Below, piece by piece: positions 55,773 through 64,000 of a stretch of DNA of 64,000 bases. This DNA is from Caprella mutica (lineage: Eukaryota > Arthropoda > Malacostraca > Amphipoda > Caprellidae): NCBI GenBank assembly GCA_947561585.1, contig CANNZV010001606.1, forward strand, positions 62,001 through 126,000. Direction: 5' to 3'. Positions within the stretch are counted from its first letter, which is position 1. Each line of letters opens with the position of its first letter. Both the position numbers and the translations under genes were made by a program. A model generated the notes under the pieces. The model saw only the letters and a list, made by a program, of their open reading frames with translations, was not told the DNA's origin and did no database searches.

Positions 55773-57047
55773 GATGCACTCACTAAAAGTTACGCACAAA
55801 AAATTGCCAATAAGTAATTTATTTATTTAGCTATTATTTCGAAATTGGTTGAAAACCATCCTCATTAAAGAGTTTCTATAGTACCTTCAGTTTTCGAGTA
55901 AATACACCGATTCGTTTGCATGTTAAAGGTAGCACAACTATGTGTAGTGTATACTATCTACCGTTTGAATTATTTACTATTGAACAAGCTGTTATAGGTA
56001 GGCAAGTTCAGACTACATACATTATTTTCTTTTCATTGTATTTTTTAAAAAAAATTCTGTCTGAAAATTGTGTTTTAGAATCACTCCCAACTGACTACAC
56101 TCACTGCATTAAATTAAAGTGAAGTCACCGCCAAGCCACAGCACTATTGGACAGAAAAAGGAAGTGTTTGAGTATCACTGATAGCATGGGCAGGTGCAAC
56201 ACAAATTTTCCCCAAGATAAAAATTCGAAGAATATGCACAGATGTATGTCGATATACTAAATAGTTATAGCACTTCTGCTTCAAAACACGCATGTTAGAG
56301 GGAGAATAAAACTTATATTATCATGCATATTATTTTATAAATATACACTAAGCAGCATTTGCGCATGGTATATACTTTGTATGATGTAAAAATCTTATTA
56401 TATGTATTTTTTTCCAATCTAACTGAATAGCAGTTCTTTTCTTTATCATTCAAGTTAACATATTTCTGCCAGATTTAATTTTTTGCATAATCATTGTAAT
56501 TTCTAAAGTTTTCTGTTGTTGGCATCACATAATTGATTAGAAAAATGTATCAGTTCAATTATCCCTGCATTAGTATTGCTAGAACACGATGTGCCATGTA
56601 CATATTTTGTACCACCAGCAGATACGAGTACTAAATTTTCGTTTTGAAAGAATAACGATTGTAAATAAAGTACACTTATCTAATTATAAATACATAAGCA
56701 ATTTTAAGGGATCATGACGTAACCAAACAGGATTAATGAAAGATTGTACTAATATAATTTGTATTAGCAAGAATTGGGGAACTTCCACAAATCCCGTCAG
56801 CGTGACACATCCCTGGATTGGAAGTGAATAGCAGCAACCTTCAAGCAAACCAGCTGCCAACTAGTCACATCCAATGCTGAAAAAGAAGTGCTAATCAATT
56901 TTTATGCTAAATAATTGTTAAATTTGTTAAGTCTCTTAGCTGGATGCCAAAACACCAGATCTTAGGTAGTGTGACAACTCCATATTGTCGATAGACAATG
57001 TCACACCACCGATCACAGTATTTCAAACTTGTGCAGCTAGAAAAAAG
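55773..57047. other. Mostly block C beta; no supported gene
   Basis: Contains the beta segment of block C (56115-56400). Possible short minus-strand exon near 56844-56882 (acceptor CTTCTTTTTCAG then ALDVTSWQLVCLK), not well supported. A GTGACAACT/AATGTCACA pair lies at about 56971-57006. Confidence 0.4.
56115..56400 (+). repeat. Paralogous block C, beta segment
   Basis: Co-linear with block A 29863-30130: AAGTGAAGTC, GGACAGAAAAAGGAAGTGTT, GGGCAGGTG, AACTTATATT and AGCAGCATTTGCGCAT. The distance from here to block C gamma (59590) is over 3 kb, against about 50 bp in block A. The extra DNA in block C holds two minisatellites and a minus-strand exon. Confidence 0.75.
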
Positions 57048-57082
57048 TTAATAGTATAGAAAAAAGTTAATAGTATAGAAAA

Positions 57083-57803
57083 AAGATATCAATTTAGTTT
57101 TTATCAATTTAGTTTTAATCAATTTAGTTTTAATCAATTTAGTTTTAATCAATTTAGTTTTAATCAATTTAGTTTTAATCAATTTAGTTTTAATCAATTT
57201 AGTTTTAATCAATTTAGTTTTAATCAATTTAGTTTTAATCAATTTAGTTTTAATCAATTTAGGTCTAATCAATTTAGTTCTAATCAATTTAGGTCTAATC
57301 AATTTAGGTCTAATCAATTTAGGTCTAATCAATTTAGGTCTAATCAATTTAGTTTTAATCAATTTAGTTTTAATCAATTTAGTTTTTATCAATTTAGTTT
57401 TAATCAATTTAGTTTTTATCAATTTAGTTTTAATCAATTTAGTTTTAATCAATTTAGTTTTTATCAATTTAGTTTTTATCAATTTAGTTTTTATCAAATT
57501 AGTTTTTATCAAATTAGTTTTTATCAAATTAGTTTTTATCAAATTAGTTTTTATCAAATTAGTTTTTATCAAATTAGTTTTTATCAAATTAGTTTTTATC
57601 AAATTAGTTTTTATCAAATTAGTTTTTATCAAATTAGTTTTTATCAAATTAGTTTTTATCAAATTAGTTTTTATCAAATTAGTTTTTATCAAATTAGTTT
57701 TTATCAAATTAGTTTTTATCAAATTAGTTTTTATCAAATTAGTTTTTATCAAATTAGTTTTTATCAAATTAGTTTTTATCAAATTAGTTTTAATCAATTT
57801 AGT
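57083..57803 (-). repeat. 15-bp minisatellite CAATTTAGTTTTAAT, about 48 copies
   Basis: Uninterrupted 15-bp units. On the minus strand the phase gives a stop-free 249-codon frame of LIKTN, LIKTK, LIRPK and LIRTK pentapeptides. Variants are grouped: CAATTTAG units on the left, a block of about six AGGTCTAAT units near 57260-57345, then 20 or more CAAATTAG units on the right. A unit length divisible by three makes the long frame automatic, and no signal or unique sequence flanks it, so I do not call it a gene. Confidence 0.93.
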
Positions 57804-58090
57804 ATTTTACAGTAGTTTAATTTAAATTAACCCTACGAGAAATAAACGTCCACAATTACCCTATAGGTTTGAAAAGATAGTGGACTTACGTTTGTAGAAT
57901 CAATCTATCCCTCCGATCCATCAGCCCTGGAAATGCCTCATAAGATCTCCTAACTGTGCGTCATGTCCAGCTATACGTGCTTCCCCTCCTCAGACTCTCC
58001 AATTTAGCCTCTCATGTTTACGGTTCTCTTCATTTGGAATTTGTACCACTTAAACATCTCAGTGAGTAGGCCAATATACTCAAATCAGCG

Positions 58091-58260
58091 TTATAAATCT
58101 GTGAAGTATTTATATAGTGTAGCTGGAGTATATGAAGAAATTTGGTTGCATAACTGCTGGTATGAATTGTGCTGAACGAACTGTGAACGAACTGTCTTTT
58201 CTGCTGATGGCAGTCCGTGAAGTAAGGAGGCTGCCAGAGCCTCAGCAGATTTTTCTTGTT
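58091..58260 (-). CDS. Candidate terminal exon with clear coding character
   Basis: Minus-strand acceptor TCTGTGTTTTCCTCGCAG|AACAAG has a strong pyrimidine tract. The frame reads EQEKSAEALAASLLHGLPSA, EKTVRSQFVQHNSYQQLCNQ and ISSYTPATLYKYFTDL, then TAA at 58093-58091. Base composition is much less AT-rich than the surroundings, and codons are diverse. The acceptor leaves two bases completing the first codon. It looks like the last coding exon of a gene whose earlier exons lie to the right. The start is helical and Ala/Glu-rich, the end is Tyr/Gln-rich. I cannot name the family. Confidence 0.55.
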
Positions 58261-58635
58261 CTGCGAGGAAAACACAGAAGAGCAGAAAAACGCGTCCACA
58301 CTAATCATAAACCCATGAGTAGAGTGGACGCATCTTTCCCGTTTTACGTGATTAAATTAATTTCATGCGTAATAATTTATACAATACACATTACTAGGCA
58401 CAATTCACTATTAGTTTAGTTTGAATCAAAATTAATAGTAACACATATTATTAACGATATTTAAGAGAAAATTTATACTAATGCTGTACAATGACATAAC
58501 CAAAACCGAGATTCAAGACATAGCGTGAACAACAAAAATTTGAATTAAAATTGCATTAAATTGACCACTATTACATCAAGTTTGACTAATATTTAGAATA
58601 TAAGAAAAATCAAAATATCAAAATGTTGAGTCTTA

Positions 58636-58745
58636 GAAAACATCCTTATTTAGTATGATATGAGAGATTGTATGCCATGGAAAGATCGCATCAAACTTCG
58701 GCACTGACTGAGAGATCTCTTCTGACATCCATCCTTGGCATATCT
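58636..58745 (-). CDS. Possible exon upstream of the terminal exon (weak)
   Basis: A minus-strand frame reads REQKKICQGWMSEEISQSVP then KFDAIFPWHTISHIILNKDV. It is protein-like with two Trp, but a stop follows and splice sites are unclear. It lies directly before the 35-bp minisatellite. It could belong to the same gene as 58091-58260 if a donor is used near AATAAG|GATG, which is not canonical. Confidence 0.2.
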
Positions 58746-58754
58746 TCTTTTGTT

Positions 58755-59180
58755 CTCTATAGGATACACTAGGTAACACTTCAATTGAGTGCAATAGGTT
58801 ACACGAAGTAACACATCTAAACATTGGTATTGGTTACACGATGTAACACAATGATAGTTTGCTATTGGATACACGATGTAACACAATGATAGTTTGCTAT
58901 TGGATACACGATGTAACACAACAATAGAGTGTTACAGGATACAATAGGTAACACATCAATACAGTTCTATAGGATACAAAAGGCAACACATCAATAAATT
59001 ACTGTAAATTACACATGGTAACCCATCAATACAGTGCTCTAAGATACCAATAGAGTGCAATTGTGTGTTATACGAAGTAGCACACTAATAGATTACTATA
59101 TGATACACAAGGTTACACACCGATAGATTGCTATAGAGTACACGAGGTAACACACTAATATGTAGATGGCTATTGGGTAC
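58755..59180 (+). repeat. About 35-bp minisatellite (GGATACACGATGTAACACA...), about 12 copies
   Basis: Units run GGATACACGATGTAACACAA then TGATAGTTTGCTATT, with marked divergence at both edges and near identity in the centre (58820-58920). The words GTTACAC and GTGTTAC are frequent. Confidence 0.9.
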
Positions 59181-59589
59181 ACGAGGTTTTTTTTTTAAAT
59201 GTGTGAAGATAAAAATTGTACACATTTTAGCCTAGCATAGATAGATGGCAAAGCAAATATAAAACTATATGAAGAAAAATCAGAGGATAAGGCAATTATG
59301 AATGTTAACTAGAAAAGTCAGTTCTAATCTTGTTCAACATATGCAACTACCAAAAGAAAATATTCTTCAGAGAAATAAGCAAAATTTTCTGAAAGTTAAT
59401 TTTTTGTCCGATGGCAATAACATGTATTTTACAGTGACAGCAGAGCACAGATTGGAAATAATGAGGAGAATTCACAATGTCCTTGTTCAGGCTTTCCTCA
59501 CACTAGAGAAATGTATGGTGCAAAATTAAATCATGCTGTTACTGTGCCATTTATCTACCGCTAGGGAGAAATGGGTTAAGATTCTAAAG
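59181..59589. other. No supported gene; 75-codon plus-strand frame
   Basis: The frame at 59302-59529 reads MLTRKVSSNLVQHMQLPKEN, ILQRNKQNFLKVNFLSDGNN and MYFTVTAEHRLEIMRRIHNV. It looks more protein-like than most chance frames here, but I see no splice signal or known motif. It sits between the minisatellite and block C gamma. Confidence 0.3.
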
Positions 59590-59934
59590 CCTCTTCAAAA
59601 GAAACATATATTTGTGGCATAGCTTTTTGGATAACGGTTTCGGTGTACATTTCCTAACTCCAGGCAATGGCATGGTTAGCGATTTTTCAAAATTTTGGGC
59701 TTAGACAATTGGTAAGATTGAAGAGTTCTTTGATATGAGTACCTAACCGTATTAGCATTAGTTGATCCGTTTTATTCAAGATAGTTATCTTATGAGATGA
59801 GAACTATCAGTGATATCTCTTTAGAGAGTTATTGCTGTCATGTTATATACTGATCACTGTGCAGTGTGTAGTATATTCACTTTGATCACTTTAAGGCCAA
59901 TACTCCATAATATATAGTAATATCAAATGAGATT

Positions 59935-60115
59935 GTAGTTATTTGAATTCACTGTTGTCACTGTAATCACTGCTTACTCACATCAATCACTGTAGTCACT
60001 TTCATTATTGTTTATTCCCATTAATCAGTGTACTCATTGTCATCACTGTTTACTCATGATAATCACTGAAGTTAGTGTCATCACTCTTCACTCATCTCAA
60101 TCACAGTTCTCACAG
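59935..60115 (+). repeat. 36-38-bp minisatellite in block C, partner of 31110-31270
   Basis: About five diverged units with TCAATCACTGTAGTCACT and TCATCACTGTTTACTCA words, at the paralogous position to block A's array. Confidence 0.75.
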
Positions 60116-60334
60116 TCTGTACTCGCTATTACTTTCCGCTTCTGATCTCCATCTGATTTATATTTCCCAAATGGCATCATTTCTATTTTTGCCTCAAATT
60201 ATGTTTGTTTTTCTTCATAACTGAGAAGGCTCATGTAGAGATAAGAATATGGAGGTTTTTATATCAGGCTTTAAAGCAGTGCAGCTTAAATGAGGTACGA
60301 AATCCATTTGCAAACACGAAGCTTTAAAGAAAAA

Positions 60335-61510
60335 ACCATACCCGAATTCAACTTCTTATAACTTTGGAATTAATCAAGATATTTCAATTCTTTTTGTTAC
60401 CTTCAGTTCATAGAAGTATTCTTTTAGCTCTCTAGCAAATGAACTTAATTTGGAAATATTTTACTTCTTATAGCGTTATGTAGAAAACCAGGGGGAGAAA
60501 AGTAAGTTGCACAAAACTGTTTTCCAGGTAAAAAATTATACAAGAGCTTAAAGTTATTTTCATTAATTTATTAAACTATTTTTTATGATGAAAAATTATT
60601 TGCAACTTTAGAACTAATAAATTATCACATAACTTAATGATTGTTTAAGGAAACTTCACTTCAATTATATCTGAGTGATACACACTACATCGTCGTTGAA
60701 AATTAATTGCAAGAACTTTTCGGCATTAGAATAATTGCAATAATGGACATAGTATTGAATGACCTACAGAAATCTCGGATTTCGTACCTTGAAATTTTAT
60801 TTCTAGTTGGATATCTAACGAATATAGTATATTTATTCCCACCTAAAAATTGTGATAACCTAAGGAATAAAATATATTGCAGCTTTACTGAATAGTCCTG
60901 AGTTAATCAAACGACCCAAGCAACCATGACACATTGTGCCAACATGGGCGCTAAATGGTTAGATGGGCAAAATATAGAAAACTGAAAAGTAGATAAGAAA
61001 TCACATTGGGTCGCTGTGGTTTTCTATTCTCATGGAATGTTGCCTTGGGAGAAGGATGGTTCAATTTGGCGAATCCATCATACTAATATGTCTTATTGGC
61101 CCAACCTGATTAACATATTACATATCAACATTATATGACTGAAACTGAATTAACTTATCGGTAACTTCTTGGACCAAGATGGTTTCAACATAACAGCCCA
61201 TGCTGTCACTATGTTGGCCCATTTTGCAAAAAAAAACATAAACTACCAATACGATTTGACAACCTAGTGCCTACGTGGCCCCATTAACTTGTGTTGTTTG
61301 GGGAGCCTTGGCATTGATGTGAGTAGGATGCAAAAAATACGTAGCAAATAAAATAATTTTCAATAATATTGTTAGTATATAATAAAAAAACTATAATTTG
61401 TATCTTTTATATAATAATTATAATTATAACGAACCAAACAGAATTAAAACATCTTGATTTATTCCAAAGTTATAAGCAGTTGAATTCAGGTATCCTTTTT
61501 TGTGGTCCAT
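60335..61510. other. Extra DNA in block C; no supported gene
   Basis: Splits sequence that is continuous in block A (about 31400). TTGGCCCAA and GCCCATTTTG-type words recur at 60930-61300. A 78-codon frame ending at 61605 carries the tail LEAMAAYFGIGHFAMVSHIL, which corresponds to the block A exon. Ends of the insertion are not clear. Confidence 0.35.
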
Positions 61511-61950
61511 CCTGTAAACACCGAAAAAGTGAAACATATATCTTGGAAGCAATGGCTGCTTATTTTGGTATTGGTCATTTTGCTATGGTTTCTCATATAT
61601 TATAATATCGAAAAAAACGGATTACCTCCATGTTCACTCGTTCAGTATACCTACACAATGCTAGATATCTACACTATTTTTATAATACATTATATAAATT
61701 TTTTCTTTACTTCTATTAGTGCGCCGCTCTGTTTCGTTCTCGTCTATTGATTATTTAGATTAATGATTGTGAGTTAATTATTTTTTGCCATGCAATCTTT
61801 TGCACTTAGATGATAGTAATCGGAAAGGTTATCATTTTTTCCTGTTAATTCTAAAGGGTGCGATGTTTTATGTTAATGAATCTGTTAAGCGATTTTTACT
61901 TCGATTGTATTTTAAAAATATTGAAAAGCAGATTGGAGGATATTATAATA

Positions 61951-63566
61951 CAAGGTGACCAATAAAAAACTTGTCGAAAGTAAATGCTTATAACTCAAAA
62001 AGTAATTGGTGTTGAAAGATGAAACAAATATCACATAAAAGAGTATATTTACAAGTTTCATTTTATTTCAATGTTTTTGAAAACTATTGAGTGCAATAAT
62101 CAAATATCTCAATTAAACATAATGGATATTTTGTCAACAGAATTTATTCAACCCTCATGAATCATTATGCAAATGAATATTGAGTAGTGTGTTTTCTTTA
62201 CTAAACATTATTATTTAAGGGTCTCGTCCCACCAAGATTTACTGAAAATTATAAGCAATTATTGTTTTTTAGCTTTATTTCCTAGTTTTATATATCAGGT
62301 ACGTGATGTGAAAGTTTCACGTGCATACGTTTGTTGGGTATAATGAGATACAGCCTAAATAAAATCTCAAACCTTGTAACGCACAATGCTGTTGTATTTC
62401 TCTTCTGGTTCTGCTTAAAAATATTGAAAAGTATTATTTTTTGGGAGGGCATTATAGTAAGTTGGTATTTTTTCGGAATTCATCTTTATTCGAATGTGAT
62501 GACGTCACAACTAAAAATAAATCATTTTTTTTTAATTTTCATTAACCTCAAAGAAGTATAGGTTTTTTTAAACGAACATAATTTTGTTGCCTAAGTCTTT
62601 CTTCTTTCAATGATACCAATATTATTACTGTATGTTAAATATTGACGGAGAAGACACTTTTATTGCACCCTCCCCAAAAATCACGTTTTCTTTCATATTT
62701 CGTTTTCTATGAAAAAATGTGATTCCTTCCACCAACAGGAAAGATTCGTAATATTATTTTATAATGTGTATGAAATTTCAATGTTCTACGATTCATAATA
62801 AAGAAAAAAAATTGTAAGTAGGATGATCCCCTAAAGCAGTTCTCCAACTAAAGTTAAGAGAACAAATGTAATTCAATACAACAAGGATATAAACATTAAA
62901 ATAATTAAGAGTTTGTTCAATAAATGGACAAGAAATGAATGAAGTGTTTGAGAAACCATTACACTAGCAGAAATTGACAGTTCGATGCGGTTTGAGTTCG
63001 CATGGGCCATAGACCATTTTTAGTAGATGTTGAGGCTGAAAATGTTTGTTCTATAAACATTAAACACCGTCAAATACATTGAAATATTAAATGCTGTAAT
63101 GGCTGAAGACAATAATTCTGACGTTTAGTTCCATCAGTAAACTGCAACTGCATAAATATTCGTGTCTTCAATAGATTGGTTGAAAAATCTCTTCGAGAAC
63201 AAGATTATTTCGCACCGAACCGTTTCCCTTGCCAACTAGGACCCTTGACCTTTCACCTTTGGATTTTATCTCTTTTACATGGTAAGAAGAAGGTATTTAA
63301 ATTGAAACCAAACATGATTGATGACTTGAAGCAAGACATATGTGAATTAACCAAAATATATTTGTTGCAGCGATCACTTATTTAAAAAAAAAGGATTGAT
63401 CTCTGTATTAGGCACACCGGCGGCGATTTAAAACACTTGTTACCTATATACTGAATAAAACTTGAGAATATACTCTTTTATGTGATTTTTGTTTTACATT
63501 TCAAGACTAATTACTTTTTAGGTAATAAGCTTTTACTTTCGACCAGTATTTTTATTGGTTACACTG
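61951..63566 (+). mobile_element. Mariner/IS630-type transposon with about 105-bp inverted ends (1,616 bp)
   Basis: Left end CAAGGTGACCAATAAAAAAC; right end reverse complement CAGTGTAACCAATAAAAATA. The ends stay similar through CGAAAGTAAA, AAAAAGTAATT and ATCACATAAAAGAGTATAT, giving roughly 105-bp inverted repeats. TA flanks at 61949-61950 and 63567-63568. Block A lacks it at the paralogous place. The interior has a decayed transposase and extra AT-rich sequence. Confidence 0.88.
62940..63384 (+). pseudogene. Degenerate mariner/IS630-type transposase, catalytic-domain tail
   Basis: With frameshifts, the segment reads near RPFLVDVEAENV ... VKYIEILNAVM, the usual place of 'GP.F....VN..RY..ML'. 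NIRVFNRLVEKSLREQ follows, in the helix after the second catalytic D. Next comes LPTRTLDLSPLDFISFTW, matching 'WPPRSPDLSPLDFFLWG', which carries the third catalytic acidic residue. Last is PNMIDDLKQDICE, matching 'P.TIDDLK..I'. The order is that of a mariner/IS630 transposase C-terminal half. Several stops and frameshifts make it inactive. The N-terminal half is not recognisable. Confidence 0.8.
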
Positions 63567-63805
63567 TAGCTCATCAAATGTAACACTCTTTACCTAGTAT
63601 GTATATCCTACAATATTTCATACTCAGTCTTATACATATTAGTATGCATGGAAAATGTTGTTATAACTAAAATTAAATTTTTTTTTTATTTTTTTATTTA
63701 CTAATTCTCTATTATGCTTTTCCAATTATATCTCAAAACTTGCCATATTATATGGTTTATGTTGTTAATACCTTTCTTCATATTGATCCAATATGCCTTG
63801 ATTGA

Positions 63806-63991
63806 ATGTCACAGTTACAACCTCTAAGATTCGATCATTTTGAAGTTATGCAATATCTGACATTTGCGGTTATTGAAATAGATAGAAAATCTTTTGTTTA
63901 TGACAGTGATACGAGTGCTGGAATTCATGAGAAATTTTTGTTAAAAGAATTCATCAATAAGTTAACAAAAAAAAATATCATGATTTTTTAA
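63806..63991 (+). CDS. Candidate exon or relic in block C, paralogue of 32285-32440
   Basis: The frame reads MSQLQPLRFDHFEVMQYLTF, then AVIEIDRKSFVYDSDTSAGI and HEKFLLKEFINKLTKKNIMI, stopping at 63991. It aligns without gaps to block A over about 43 codons. It lies at the window edge, so downstream context is missing. Function unknown; could be host exon or transposon-derived. Confidence 0.35.
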   Translation: MSQLQPLRFDHFEVMQYLTFAVIEIDRKSFVYDSDTSAGIHEKFLLKEFINKLTKKNIMIF

Positions 63992-64000
63992 CCATTATAA

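Larger units (their letters stand above)
59590..63990 (+). repeat. Paralogous block C, gamma segment with insertions
   Basis: Co-linear with block A 30180-30480 and 31050-32465. Relative to A it lacks the piggyBac-type MITE (empty site about 59900). It carries about 1.2 kb of extra DNA at 60335-61510 and a mariner at 61951-63566. Landmarks: CTAACTCCAGGCA, TGGCATGGTTAGCGATTT, AATCCATTTGCAAACACGAA and GAAATAGATAGAAAATC. Confidence 0.72.

Noticed and set aside
57048..57797. 249-aa minus-strand protein of LIKTN/LIKTK repeats
   Set aside because: Entirely a 15-bp minisatellite; a unit divisible by three keeps any frame open, and no unique coding sequence, signal peptide or splice site flanks it.
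57083..57803. CRISPR-like array
   Set aside because: Head-to-tail repeats without unique spacers; the same holds for the 20-, 31-, 32- and 35-bp arrays. The sequence is eukaryotic.
1..64000. tRNA or rRNA genes
   Set aside because: I scanned for GGTTCGANTCC-type B boxes and conserved rRNA words by eye and found none; a covariance-model search would be decisive.

Overview
This window looks like nuclear DNA from an AT-rich eukaryote. There are no bacterial-style genes or operons, no rRNA and no tRNA that I can see. The few coding stretches are short open segments bounded by GT and AG splice signals. Almost everything else is decayed DNA transposons, MITEs and minisatellites. An arthropod genome fits best: TA-flanked mariner/IS630-type elements, TTAA-flanked piggyBac-type MITEs, a BEL/Pao-like LTR and foldback (FB)-like elements all occur. 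A parasitic copepod such as a sea louse is my best guess, from the general texture only.

Layout. 0-7 kb: a signal-peptide first exon on the minus strand, the first FB-like element (exact 9-bp target duplication), a mariner relic and a Cys-containing candidate exon. 7-13 kb: two more FB-like elements and two candidate exons. 13-16 kb: a piggyBac-type MITE, a 1.1-kb inverted-repeat element filled with minisatellites, and a 175-bp TA MITE. 16.9-17.5 kb: two well-bounded candidate exons on opposite strands. 18-24.5 kb: solo mariner-type ends, another piggyBac-type MITE, one FB-like element and two solo FB-like termini. 25.97-27.14 kb: a complete but dead mariner. 28.6-36 kb: paralogous blocks A and B. 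36.97-55.77 kb: a pair of inverted arms about 17 kb apart encloses a nest of insertions. Inside it, an FB-like element sits in a 20-bp minisatellite with a second FB-like element inside the first. A separate 7.6-kb TA-flanked element carries a broken spliced gene and a solo LTR. 56-64 kb: block C (paralogous to A), a 15-bp minisatellite of about 48 units, a minus-strand terminal exon, and a second mariner.

The most interesting result is a family of at least six paired and three solo elements. Their extreme ends resemble each other (roughly GGTNNCCGG), but each then carries its own private 15-16-bp phrase, tandemly repeated at both ends in inverted orientation. Four of the six pairs are flanked by exact or near-exact 9-bp direct repeats. 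This is the architecture of Drosophila FB/MULE elements, with element-specific iterons. The second is the 18.8-kb inverted-arm structure, which may be a giant transposon. The third is a set of paralogous blocks (A, B, C) that act as internal empty-site controls for two transposon insertions.

No complete host gene is visible. The candidate exons probably belong to genes with long, transposon-filled introns that extend beyond the window. All splice calls were made by eye.
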